From contig DRHW01000032.1 of assembly GCA_011053005.1 (NCBI GenBank), positions 62,001-126,000 of the forward strand: a stretch of DNA of 64,000 bases, read 5' to 3'. Numbering within the stretch: position 1 is the first letter of the stretch; the number at the start of each line of letters is the position of its first letter. The DNA comes from Methylophaga sp. GTDB taxonomy: Bacteria > Pseudomonadota > Gammaproteobacteria > Nitrosococcales > Methylophagaceae. The position numbers and the translations under genes are program-made. The notes beneath the pieces were generated by a model that searched no databases, was not told the DNA's origin, and saw only the letters and a list, made by a program, of their open reading frames with translations. Below are positions 46,017 through 54,858 of this stretch, piece after piece.

Positions 46017-46892
46017 TTATATAAATGGTCTGTAAAACTCAGGATCTTGTGTCGTAGCACCACGAATTGCCAAAGCTTGGCTAGCAAACCGTTGAGCTAA
46101 CGATAATATATTAGGTATCGACCAGCCCAATGCTAAGCCATGAATGTACATTGCTGTAAAAGCATCACCGGCACCGACAGTATCGACGATGTGTGAGGCT
46201 TTGTCTGGAATACATTGATGAAACTGGTTATCTTGGTCACATACAATAGCACCTGCTTCACCACGCGTTACAATAAGATGATCTAAGCCAAATTTAGTCC
46301 GTAGATTGAGCATGTCTTGCTGCATATCGGCTGAATCATAACCGAGTGCAATGAGTTCATGATGATTTACTTTAGCCCACCGAGCATGGTTTAAATAGTA
46401 ATGTGTTTCTTCAATAGACCACCATGGATCACGAAAATTAACATCGAGAAACACTGAAAAATTTGGTTGAGAAGACAGTGTTTTAAGTGTTTGCCGTGAG
46501 ACTTCATTTCGTAATGCTAAAGTACCGTGATAAAGCAAACTGCTCGTTTTTAGCGAAGTGAGTACTTCATCTGTTTCAATAAAATCGTAAGCGACATTAG
46601 GTGCGATGGTGTAATTCGGTTCGTTATCAATAATCTTGACATCGACACGTCCGGTCGGATGATCATGATCAATTTGTACAGAACTTAAATTCATCTGCCA
46701 ATCAGACATGGCGGCTATGATGGTATCACCAAGCTCGTCATTACCAACACGGGTTAGAAATTGAACATCGCTATTTAATGCCTGTAAATGCCAAGCAATA
46801 TTAAAAGGTGCACCGCCTAAAACCTGTTCATTAGACGAAAAACAATCAAATAATGCTTCACCAAAAATGAACAGTTTAGTCTGATCAGTCAT
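46017..46892 (-). CDS. fruK: Fructokinase (PfkB family)
   Basis: A 291-residue ribokinase-fold sugar kinase. GGAPFNIAWHLQALNSDVQF near the N-terminus and the PfkB signature DTVGAGDAFTAMYIHGLALG with catalytic Asp near 245. Phosphorylates the fructose set free by amylosucrase, giving fructose 6-phosphate, which is itself the acceptor for sucrose phosphate synthase; this closes a sucrose cycle. Lies 12 bases after spp and 46 before ams. Confidence 0.93.
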   Translation of the reverse strand: MTDQTKLFIFGEALFDCFSSNEQVLGGAPFNIAWHLQALNSDVQFLTRVGNDELGDTIIAAMSDWQMNLSSVQIDHDHPTGRVDVKIIDNEPNYTIAPNVAYDFIETDEVLTSLKTSSLLYHGTLALRNEVSRQTLKTLSSQPNFSVFLDVNFRDPWWSIEETHYYLNHARWAKVNHHELIALGYDSADMQQDMLNLRTKFGLDHLIVTRGEAGAIVCDQDNQFHQCIPDKASHIVDTVGAGDAFTAMYIHGLALGWSIPNILSLAQRFASQALAIRGATTQDPEFYRPFI

Positions 46893-46904
46893 TCGTTTTC
46901 CTTA

Positions 46905-47762
46905 CTATTTAAGCATATCTCGAAATTGGGGTGCGTAGTGCCATATACCTTCTAATACACCGGCAGAATAATGACCATTCATCGCCAAATGATTACTGTT
47001 AGCAATATAAAGCGTTTCAACATGACCATTTTTTAAGACTAATTGTCGTGCTTCGGCTTTAATATCACTCGACGCATTATCGACTAAAACAGCATTAATT
47101 TGACTGGCTAAAACGGGCAAGTCATTACCACTATCACCTGCAAAAATAACCTCTTCAAGCGAATAGTCGAGCTTTTTTTGTAGAAATTCTATAGCGTGTA
47201 GTTTGGTGGCATGGCGAGGTAATACATCAATTAAACCTGTATTGTTTGGTTCATCAAGGCTCCAGATAAGGCTGACTTCAATATCGATATCAGCTAACAC
47301 GGCCTCCATTCTGCGAATTACCTCTTCATTATCAACATAAAGCGGTAAGTAATAGCTTAGTTTATGTGTATTTTGCTTACTACTTTCTTGCAAAACGAGT
47401 TCACTAATTGGATTGAAAAATTGTTTTATATCAAACGCGGTATAACCTTTCCAATCTTTATCGATTTCAGTTGCCCATTCGGTCATTTCTGACCACTGCT
47501 CATTGTCCCTTTGATACATTTTAGTACCGACATCGCTAATGACGTAGCGTGGTGTAGGTAAATCATAGTGATCAATAGCATGCTGAACGAGGGCAATATG
47601 ACGACCTGTGACATAGACTAAATTCACGCCAGTATTTGCACAAAATTGCTTAAACCGTTTACGTGCCTCTGGATGTTCAGGCTCTGAACCATTGGGAATA
47701 ACCGTGCGATCCATATCGGTACACAGTAGTAATTTGGGTAAATTCATAAGCGGACTAGTCAT
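46905..47762 (-). CDS. spp: Sucrose-6-phosphate phosphatase (HAD family)
   Basis: A 285-residue HAD hydrolase that dephosphorylates sucrose 6-phosphate. Catalytic motif LLLCTDMDRTVIPNG has the complete DxDxT; VYVTGRH is motif II and VIFAGDSGNDLPVL motif IV. The final HYSAGVLEGIWHY is typical of the family. Start overlaps the sps stop by 8 bases, coupling translation of synthase and phosphatase. Confidence 0.93.
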   Translation of the reverse strand: MTSPLMNLPKLLLCTDMDRTVIPNGSEPEHPEARKRFKQFCANTGVNLVYVTGRHIALVQHAIDHYDLPTPRYVISDVGTKMYQRDNEQWSEMTEWATEIDKDWKGYTAFDIKQFFNPISELVLQESSKQNTHKLSYYLPLYVDNEEVIRRMEAVLADIDIEVSLIWSLDEPNNTGLIDVLPRHATKLHAIEFLQKKLDYSLEEVIFAGDSGNDLPVLASQINAVLVDNASSDIKAEARQLVLKNGHVETLYIANSNHLAMNGHYSAGVLEGIWHYAPQFRDMLK

Positions 47763-49905
47763 CCTGAGATTGTTTTGTTTTATTCACAAAATCGTAATGA
47801 GCCAAGGCTTCTAAAATGCCTTCGGCATAGGGTTTATTCGCAAAATAGATCTGCTCGATATCCACTAATTGAGATAATTCTTCATGATGACGATTGGATA
47901 CCACCGCGGCCAAGGTATTGCCTCGCATCATATCTTCGTCAGCACCAGAGCCACCAGCAACAAACACATGTTCTAATGGTATTTGCCAGCGATCGGCGAC
48001 ATAACGGAGCGCCATGCCTTTTGATGCCCGTAGCGGCGTGATATCAAGGTATTGGCCAAATGCCATTTGAATATGCACGGATTGTTCTTCTCGGTGCAAC
48101 ATACTTTTGAGTTCTTCAATATTGACGAGTTGTGGATCAATAAAGTAGCTCAATTTGAAACGACTTTGTTCTGATTTTGGCTGTCGTTCTAAGCCGGGAT
48201 AATCCTTTAATAACTGCTTGATAGTTTCAGGCGACCATAAATGATCAATATGTTTGGTCCACGCGGTATCTGGTGTTAACTTCGGTGCGTAGTAAATAAC
48301 CGTTCCCGCACTGGTAATTAATATATCGGGTTCTGGAATATTATGTTTTTTCATCAGTTTTAAGGCTGAGTCTAAACGTCTGCCAGTGGCCACGGCAAAT
48401 TTAATCATCTTACGATTTTGGCGTAATAATGTCATTAGACGTTGCAATGCATCATCATCACCAATCAGATTAAGATCGAGATCGGTCATTACAACAAATT
48501 CGTTTCGATGAGATGAACGACGTGTTACTGGTTGACGAATTAAGTATTCTGAACGCTGAGCGATAGGTTTAATGATTTTAAGGTAACTTTTTACATGGGC
48601 ATCCCATGAATAATGTTGTTTTACACCTTGCAAACCTTTATTGACCAAGTCTTGCCAGTGCTGTTTGTCTTCAAGCAATGACAATAAAGCTTTAGTAATC
48701 GTCGAGCTTTCTAAAGGATCAATCAGATAACCATTGTGACAGTTACCGATAATATCTCGGGGACCACCATCTTCTGTGGCTACTAATGGCAAGCCTGAAG
48801 CTGCAGCTTCTATTAATGTTAAGCCAAAAGGCTCGGTTAAAGCAGGATTAACAAATACTCCGCCCGTCGCTGCGGCAATACGATAAATAAAAGGGACTTG
48901 ATCGCGACGATGATGTTTTGGCATAGCTACTTTGCCATAAAGATCATATCGATCAATGGCGACTAATAAGCCATGAAAAACTTCTTTTGCGCCTTCATCA
49001 AGATCATCAATATCATCACGATTACCGGCGATAATGACTAAGTTAGCTAAAGATTGTAATGTCTTTGATTGACCAAATGCTTGTACCAAAGCGGCTATAT
49101 TTTTACGCATATCAGGTCGAGATAAGGCCAAAATAATTGGTTTGTTAGGATCGCTTAAGTGTTCAGTGAGTTCTGCGAATAATTCAGATTCAAGCTCTTG
49201 TCCGTTAGGCACTGTAAATTGTTTGAGATTAGTGCCGGGTGGCACAATACGCATTTGATCAGGCTGATAATGGTCGTAGATTTCGTATTGTTCTTCGATT
49301 TCTTGGTGGGTGCTGGTAATGACCCGTTCAGCCGTCGCTAAGGTTAATTCCTCGGCCTCAATACGCCGTGACATATGATAGATACGTTCTATTTGTTCTG
49401 AACTCAAACCGCTGGCTAATAAGCGACTGCGTTTTACTCTACCTAAGGAATGTCCGGTATGAATAAGGGGAACGCCAAGTAAACTCGACAAATGTACACC
49501 TACAATGCCGCCATCGGCATAATGGCTATGAATGATATCCGGAAATTGACCAGCAGCACGCATAAAATCAGCCGCATTATCGGCAAACATATCGAGATGA
49601 TTCCATAACTGTTCTTTAGGAACATATTCATGAGGACCTGCATCAATACGAATAATGCGTAATTTGTCGCTAATGACTTCAATAGCTTCGGCATAATCTT
49701 TGTCAACGTGGTCGTCAACGACGCGTCGTGTAAACAAATCAACACGCGCCACATCAGGCTCTAAAGACAGTGCTTGAGCCAGTTCAAGTACATAAAGCGT
49801 TTGTCCACCAGTGTCTGCATCGCGGCCTAACTCTAGATCATGACCACGAATTAAGCCATGAATGCTGAGCAATGCAATATACAACTTACCGGATTCTTCG
49901 CGCAT
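47755..49905 (-). CDS. sps: Sucrose-phosphate synthase with degenerate HAD-like C-terminal domain
   Basis: A 716-residue GT4 glycosyltransferase joining a nucleotide-glucose and fructose 6-phosphate into sucrose 6-phosphate. Residues 1-460 are the GT-B fold: GRDADTGGQTLYVLELAQAL, HSHYADGGIVG, HTGHSLGRVKRSRLL, ALSRPDMRKNIAALVQAFG, and the nucleotide-sugar motif EPFGLTLIEAAASGLPLVAT. Residues 470-700 are HAD-like, but the nucleophile motif reads DLDLN in place of DxDxT, so phosphatase activity is doubtful; the separate spp gene supplies it. Sucrose is the likely compatible solute of this organism. Confidence 0.95.
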   Translation of the reverse strand: MREESGKLYIALLSIHGLIRGHDLELGRDADTGGQTLYVLELAQALSLEPDVARVDLFTRRVVDDHVDKDYAEAIEVISDKLRIIRIDAGPHEYVPKEQLWNHLDMFADNAADFMRAAGQFPDIIHSHYADGGIVGVHLSSLLGVPLIHTGHSLGRVKRSRLLASGLSSEQIERIYHMSRRIEAEELTLATAERVITSTHQEIEEQYEIYDHYQPDQMRIVPPGTNLKQFTVPNGQELESELFAELTEHLSDPNKPIILALSRPDMRKNIAALVQAFGQSKTLQSLANLVIIAGNRDDIDDLDEGAKEVFHGLLVAIDRYDLYGKVAMPKHHRRDQVPFIYRIAAATGGVFVNPALTEPFGLTLIEAAASGLPLVATEDGGPRDIIGNCHNGYLIDPLESSTITKALLSLLEDKQHWQDLVNKGLQGVKQHYSWDAHVKSYLKIIKPIAQRSEYLIRQPVTRRSSHRNEFVVMTDLDLNLIGDDDALQRLMTLLRQNRKMIKFAVATGRRLDSALKLMKKHNIPEPDILITSAGTVIYYAPKLTPDTAWTKHIDHLWSPETIKQLLKDYPGLERQPKSEQSRFKLSYFIDPQLVNIEELKSMLHREEQSVHIQMAFGQYLDITPLRASKGMALRYVADRWQIPLEHVFVAGGSGADEDMMRGNTLAAVVSNRHHEELSQLVDIEQIYFANKPYAEGILEALAHYDFVNKTKQSQDD

Positions 49906-50042
49906 AATCTTGTTACCAAATGAGGTGAATGAGCTTGTTTAATGCTGTTTCGTATGGCTTTAGGATAACAGGATTTAGCCTATTTATGCACCACCAGACC
50001 AAACAATAGTAAAGGTTATTTTGGCCGTAGATGACGAATTCT

Positions 50043-51278
50043 TTAGTGTTGAGACGGCACTTTTACGACAAAACAAGCTTGTTTATTATTGGTTAACTGC
50101 TGACAGAGTTGATTGGCATCTTTTTTATCGGTAAATGCACCGAATTGCACTCGATAAAAATCAGCTTTGCTAGCATTTGGATCTGGCTTTGTGATGATTG
50201 AGCTTTGTTCCGAGAGCAGTTTTGATGAACTTTTAGTAATATTAGTAAGTGCTATGTTTGCTTGTTGCTCGGTTTTAAATGAGCCAACTTGGACGCGATA
50301 GCGTGTTTCATTGGTCAGTGTCGTTTGCACGCTTGGCCCAGAAACAGGCATTTTAGCGATTACTTTTTGTTGGCGAGTTGGTGTTTTAACCGTGTTTTTT
50401 TGTTTAAACATCGTTGTTAAATGTTCAGCACTTGCTAGTTGCTCAACACTGAGCTTTGGTTTGAGTTCAGCTTGTTTAATATTTGCCTTAGGTTCAAGTT
50501 GCTCACTGGCCAATGTAAGCCATGAATAAGCTGCCACTAAATCTTGGCGCGCGCCTTGACCACTCATCAACATGTCGCCGACCATTAACTGAGCATGGCC
50601 ATCTCCTTTTTCTGCCGCTTGATGAAGCCAATAATAAGCATCTTTTTCTTGCTGCTGAATTTCAGATAATGCTGTTTGTTTTTGTTTAAAGCTTGTTGTT
50701 AAGGCATCTGCAAGGTCGAGCTGTTTTGCCGTAAGCCCTGTTTTGAGTTTTGCTTGGTCGAGCATCGCTTGTGGATGTTGTTGTTCACTTGCCAAGGTGA
50801 GCCATGAATAAGCCGCGATGCTATTTTTGCTGGTGCCTTGACCATTGTATGACATGATGCCCACCATCCATTGTGCTTGGGCATTATTATGTTGTGCTGC
50901 TTGCTCAAGCCAATAAAAGGCATCTTCCTCCTGTTCTGGTCCTAACTTGCCAGAATAATACATAGTGCCTAACTGAAGTTCAGCAAGCGGATGGTTATTT
51001 TCAGCCGCTTTTATGTAATATGATTGTGCGGTCAGATAGTTTATTTGAACGCCCTGCCCCAAGCGATAGAGTTGACCTAGATTATATTCAGCATCGGCAT
51101 CACCTTTTAGTGCAGCATTACTCCACGCAGTGAATGCTGCTTGATAATCTTGCTGTTGATAAGCAGTGTTTCCTTCATCAACATCATCTGCCAGAACGCC
51201 TAAGCTGATAAATCCAAAAAAAACTGCCGCGATCAGATGCTTTAGAAATTGTGTCGATAAACGTATATGCATAAACAT
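50043..51278 (-). CDS. Sel1-repeat protein with C-terminal SPOR domain
   Basis: A 411-residue exported protein. Signal peptide about 1-30 (LIAAVFFGFISLGVLAD). Residues 35-285 hold Sel1-like tetratricopeptide repeats (AEYNLGQLYRLGQGVQINYLTA-type units; also AQWMVGIMSYNGQGTSKN and AQLMVGDMLMSGQGARQD). Two of the blocks share the duplicated phrase AAYSWLTLASEQ, pointing to internal duplication. Residues 325-408 are a SPOR domain (RYRVQVGSFKTEQQANIAL, FYRVQFGAFTDKKDANQL), which binds denuded peptidoglycan at septa. A cell-envelope or division-site role is likely. Start ATG 51278 or 51272. Confidence 0.88.
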   Translation of the reverse strand: MFMHIRLSTQFLKHLIAAVFFGFISLGVLADDVDEGNTAYQQQDYQAAFTAWSNAALKGDADAEYNLGQLYRLGQGVQINYLTAQSYYIKAAENNHPLAELQLGTMYYSGKLGPEQEEDAFYWLEQAAQHNNAQAQWMVGIMSYNGQGTSKNSIAAYSWLTLASEQQHPQAMLDQAKLKTGLTAKQLDLADALTTSFKQKQTALSEIQQQEKDAYYWLHQAAEKGDGHAQLMVGDMLMSGQGARQDLVAAYSWLTLASEQLEPKANIKQAELKPKLSVEQLASAEHLTTMFKQKNTVKTPTRQQKVIAKMPVSGPSVQTTLTNETRYRVQVGSFKTEQQANIALTNITKSSSKLLSEQSSIITKPDPNASKADFYRVQFGAFTDKKDANQLCQQLTNNKQACFVVKVPSQH

Positions 51279-51315
51279 CTATAGCCGACTTTTTTCTACA
51301 AATGATGCAATCATT

Positions 51316-52140
51316 TTATCGATGTTGCACGCCGACAATCACGTGTTCCCACGCTTTTTGGATTTTATCTTTTAGTCTACTTAATTCGTCTTCATTTTCA
51401 GCATTAGGGAACGTTACACACAGCATTTCTAGCCCGACCGACATGTAATTGGCGCTCGTCATCAGTAATAACGACATATCCCCTATTTTTTGAACAATGG
51501 CATTGATACCGATAATTTCATCATTATAATTGTCAAAAATTAGATCAGTTTCTATTGAATGTAGGCTGGTATGTACTGATTGGCTCAATAGTGGATACGT
51601 TGTGCGGTAGTCATTGAGCATGCCAGCCATATCTGCTTTCATATAAATTTTAAAATCTTCACGATTGAGATCTTCAGCATTCGCAATCAATTTATCTAAA
51701 TCTTCAATTTCATCTTGCGTGTAGGTAGCCGTTGTTCTTTGTTGTTCTCTGACTTGCTTCAGAAATGCTAATCGCTGGTCATCATCACCTAAGATTAATG
51801 CGTTGAATAAATCATCATTTTTATGAAATGCAACCAGATCAAATAAGGTTTCCAACATGCAACGCAGCATCACTTCAACTTGGTGAACCATGCCGCGTTC
51901 AGCCATGATTATCATCGCTTGGTAATGGGATAACATACGCTGGAAGTAAAGCATTATGTACACTTCCTTGCGATTGTCGGGATGAATTATTGCTGTATTG
52001 AGCGCCGAATGTGCGAGTACATTCAGATCATTGCACAGTTTGAAATAGTCAGAAGAGGTCACTTCTGAGGCAATATTATTGGTGCTGCTTTCATCGGACA
52101 AAAAACCAACGTCATTGAAGTTGAATTTATTCCTGGTCAT
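51316..52140 (-). CDS. DUF5677-like helical protein
   Basis: A 274-residue soluble, mostly helical protein. The stretch MLRCMLETLFDLVAFHKND, with an Arg and Glu on one helix, and the later TYPLLSQSVHTSLHSIETDL are the pattern I associate with DUF5677. Function is not known; the family often occurs as a solitary accessory gene in variable regions. I see no partner gene: neighbours are a Sel1/SPOR protein and an MFS transporter. Confidence 0.6.
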   Translation of the reverse strand: MTRNKFNFNDVGFLSDESSTNNIASEVTSSDYFKLCNDLNVLAHSALNTAIIHPDNRKEVYIMLYFQRMLSHYQAMIIMAERGMVHQVEVMLRCMLETLFDLVAFHKNDDLFNALILGDDDQRLAFLKQVREQQRTTATYTQDEIEDLDKLIANAEDLNREDFKIYMKADMAGMLNDYRTTYPLLSQSVHTSLHSIETDLIFDNYNDEIIGINAIVQKIGDMSLLLMTSANYMSVGLEMLCVTFPNAENEDELSRLKDKIQKAWEHVIVGVQHR

Positions 52141-52268
52141 TCAAATGAGCTCCTGTATTGTTTGAAATTCGTTGTGAATGGTCTGTACTTGCATTCACTA
52201 TGGTGTAGAGGATAACCTGAATTCTATAAAAAAGGTGCAATTGCCTCAATGCCGTTTTAATTGTTAGT

Positions 52269-53471
52269 TTACAGGTTCTGTTGAGCTGCTTTGGCTGATG
52301 CACCACCAAATTGACCGATTAGGATACCTATTACAGCGATAGTTGCAGCGCCGATACAAACACCTGTCCAAGCATAATGTTGGTAAAGATTAACGGACAA
52401 CCATGAGCCTAATGCACCACCAATAAAATAGCAGGTCATATAACCGGCATTGAGGCGATTACGGATTTCAGAGCGCAGTGCATAAATCATATTTTGATTA
52501 CTGACATGGACAAACTGCACCGCAAGATCAAGCAATATCACCCCTACTAACAGTGCAATAAGTGAGACTTGACCATAATACAAAGGGAGCCAGCTTAATA
52601 ATAAGGTTATTAAACCTAAACGTGTACCTAATTCGCCCTTTCCTGCATCGGCAAAACGTCCTGCCCATGATGCTGCTAGTACACCTGCAGCTCCTGCGAA
52701 GCCAAATAAGCCAATAACCGCATCTGAATACTCATAAGGTGGTTGGGCAAGTAAAAATGAGAGCGGTGTCCAAAACATGCTGAATAAAGCAAACGAGATT
52801 AAACCTAGCAAAGCGCGATGTCTGAGAATAGGTTCTTCAACAAACAAGATAACCACGGAGATAAGTAATCGTTTGTAGCTCATATTGCTATCAGCACGGT
52901 AACGAGGCAATGCTCTGGTGAGGGCAACGGCAACGATAAATATAGCGAGTGCAGCAATCCAATATACAAACCGCCAATCGACTAATGTTGATAATCCGCC
53001 TGCTACAACACGTGCGAGCAAAATACCCAGCAATAAGCCGCCCATCAAAATACCAATAACACGGCCACGTTGGTCGGGCGCCGCTAAAGTGGCGGAAAAA
53101 GGCACTAATACTTGTGCTACAACAGAACTTATCCCCGTTAGCGCGGTACCAAATAACAACCAAGGCAAACTCGGTGCAAAGCCACTGATGATTAAACCTA
53201 CAGACGCTAATATCAACATGATAAATATTAAACGGCGTCGCTCTAAAATATCAGCGAGTGGCACTAATAAAATTAAACCCAAACCATAACTAAGTTGTGC
53301 CGTGGTGACGATAGTACCTGCGCGCGCTTGTGTCAGTCCAAACTCTGCTGCAATCGTGTGCAATAAGGGTTGGGCATAATAATTACCCGCAACCACAATA
53401 CCAGTTGCTGTGGCCATAAGCAGCACGAGTGCTTGGGTGAGAATTATCGGTGTAGAAGATGTAGATGTCAT
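52269..53471 (-). CDS. MFS transporter
   Basis: A 400-residue major facilitator with 12 helices. NYYAQPLLHTIAAEFGLTQ and the loop 2-3 motif PLADILERRRLI are typical of the drug-efflux-like YgaY/YnfM branch. Substrate unknown. It lies 128 bases before the next minus-strand gene and is probably transcribed alone. Confidence 0.9.
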   Translation of the reverse strand: MTSTSSTPIILTQALVLLMATATGIVVAGNYYAQPLLHTIAAEFGLTQARAGTIVTTAQLSYGLGLILLVPLADILERRRLIFIMLILASVGLIISGFAPSLPWLLFGTALTGISSVVAQVLVPFSATLAAPDQRGRVIGILMGGLLLGILLARVVAGGLSTLVDWRFVYWIAALAIFIVAVALTRALPRYRADSNMSYKRLLISVVILFVEEPILRHRALLGLISFALFSMFWTPLSFLLAQPPYEYSDAVIGLFGFAGAAGVLAASWAGRFADAGKGELGTRLGLITLLLSWLPLYYGQVSLIALLVGVILLDLAVQFVHVSNQNMIYALRSEIRNRLNAGYMTCYFIGGALGSWLSVNLYQHYAWTGVCIGAATIAVIGILIGQFGGASAKAAQQNL

Positions 53472-53620
53472 TCGGCTAACTTATCAAGTGGGATTTTAAT
53501 TGGCTTAGTTTACTATTTTTGTAAGGGAAATGGCTTATAGCCGACGATGGTTAATCGAAAGATGTTGAGCATGCATGGCGAGTAGCGATGAAAATGAGCA
53601 ACTTAGCACTTAAATTTATT

Positions 53621-53656
53621 ATAAAAAAGCCGTAGTGAATTTAATCACCACGGCTT
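53621..53656 (-). terminator. Terminator after the PEP-CTERM gene
   Basis: On the minus strand AAGCCGTGGTGA pairs with TCACTACGGCTT (one mismatch) around TTAAA-type loop and runs into TTTTTAT. Fits the 3' end of the gene at 53681-54265. Confidence 0.9.
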
Positions 53657-53680
53657 AGATATTTAACTGCCAGTTAAGTT

Positions 53681-54265
53681 TTAAGCGATGATATTTTTAG
53701 CTTTACGACGAAAACCCATAAAACCTAATAATGCAGGTGCAAATAACAATGCCGCTGCTGGAATTGGCACTGCTGATACATTTGACGTCAGAATCTGAAA
53801 CTGTGCATCTGTTCCAGTGAAGTTGAAAGCACTGTCACCAGTATAATTAATATGGATGCTGTTATCTGCGAAAGAAAGATTAGCTAACAAGTTTAAACTA
53901 GTTAAATTTCCTGAAAGTAATGAGATCCCTGTAATGACTTCTCCAGCATTAAACACGATATTAGAAATCCATGCATCAAATGTATAAAAGTCCCAATCGT
54001 CCTGAGACTTTAACGTTAAAATATTTGTGGTTGAATCTAAATCCATATTCACAACACCGCCGTTCCAAGATGATGGGTTTTCGATAAAGTCGGAGTTTGT
54101 TAATTCATCGCCAGAGCCAACATTGACATTTAATGCTTCATAAACAAGAGCGCCACTACCTTGACCAGGAAGATCGCTCTCAGTTCTAAAATCGCCTTGA
54201 ATAATGGCTGCATTAGTTTGTGAAGCAGCAATTAATAAAACTAGAAAACCTAAGTATTTTTTCAT
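53681..54265 (-). CDS. PEP-CTERM-type exosortase substrate (VPIPAA variant)
   Basis: A 194-residue secreted protein: signal peptide 1-19 (MKKYLGFLVLLIAASQTNAA), a Ser/Asn-rich beta-type middle, and a C-terminal sorting signal SAVPIPAAALLFAPALLGF, hydrophobic helix, then a basic end FRRKAKNIIA. This VPxPAA form is the common gammaproteobacterial variant of PEP-CTERM, recognised by exosortase and linked to extracellular polysaccharide. No exosortase gene is in the window. The functional middle region is not recognised. Confidence 0.85.
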   Translation of the reverse strand: MKKYLGFLVLLIAASQTNAAIIQGDFRTESDLPGQGSGALVYEALNVNVGSGDELTNSDFIENPSSWNGGVVNMDLDSTTNILTLKSQDDWDFYTFDAWISNIVFNAGEVITGISLLSGNLTSLNLLANLSFADNSIHINYTGDSAFNFTGTDAQFQILTSNVSAVPIPAAALLFAPALLGFMGFRRKAKNIIA

Positions 54266-54858
54266 AACACGTTCCTCAATGAAAATTGCAACCCAGCTAT
54301 CTTTAAGTTGTGACCAAAGATCTGAAGTTTTCCGTGCTTGGCTTACACCAAGGTTGGCTTTATCTATAATTAAATTAAAAGACTGAAACTCAATCTAAAA
54401 TATAATATAAACAGTATGACGACTGCGATCTATTGTACTTTAGTACTAAAAGTTAATTAATTTGGCTATTGATCATTGAGTGCTTGTTTTTAGGTCTTTT
54501 ATAGCAAAAAATGATAACCATTCGGTTACAAACCAGTAGTTATAATTCAGACTAAAAGCAGAGGATGAAAGTTATGTGAGCCCTACGTTCTAACATAAAA
54601 AACGACAGAGCTATCCGAACCCTATAAAAGATGATGTTAACCTCGGCACTGGCCAGCTAAGGCAAAATCAGTATGAGAACTCAGTGCTCCGAGAAGCAGT
54701 CCGAATCTGCTTTCGGAAAAATTAGAAGCTTTGAAAGTTTAAACCAAAAACACTCGGAGTTCTGTCAATAACTCTACGCACTATTAAATTCATGCATAAA
54801 CAAATATATATGCTTTATACTAAATTTTTTACTTGTTCTGAATTTATAAGGGTACATT
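54266..54858. other. Long intergenic region, 593 bases, with hairpins
   Basis: Separates the PEP-CTERM gene from the ATPase-nuclease gene. The left part should hold the PEP-CTERM promoter. Small hairpin TAACC-ATTC-GGTTA at 54515-54528. The block 54540-54770 is less AT-rich and folds (listed separately). No open frame, tRNA, CRISPR repeat or transposase remnant was found. No ribosome site better than AAGGGTAC is seen before 54859. Confidence 0.6.
54675..54764. other. Potential structured RNA or regulatory element with alternative pairing
   Basis: CCGAGAAGCAG (54689-54699) can pair with CTGCTTTCGG (54707-54716), leaving one bulge and a 7-base loop. CTCCGAG (54687-54693) can instead pair with CTCGGAG (54753-54759), extended by GAAC/GTTC. 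The two pairings share CCGAG and exclude each other. Whether it is transcribed is unknown. Confidence 0.4.

Noticed and set aside
52918-53289. A 123-codon open frame on the plus strand inside the MFS gene
   Set aside because: Antisense shadow of a hydrophobic coding region, rich in Asn, Thr and Lys, with no family resemblance.
54540-54800. Integron attC site or retron msr/msd
   Set aside because: Short sequences like CTAAC and GTTAT occur, but no proper R'/R'' pairing with L boxes was found, and there is no reverse transcriptase gene nearby.
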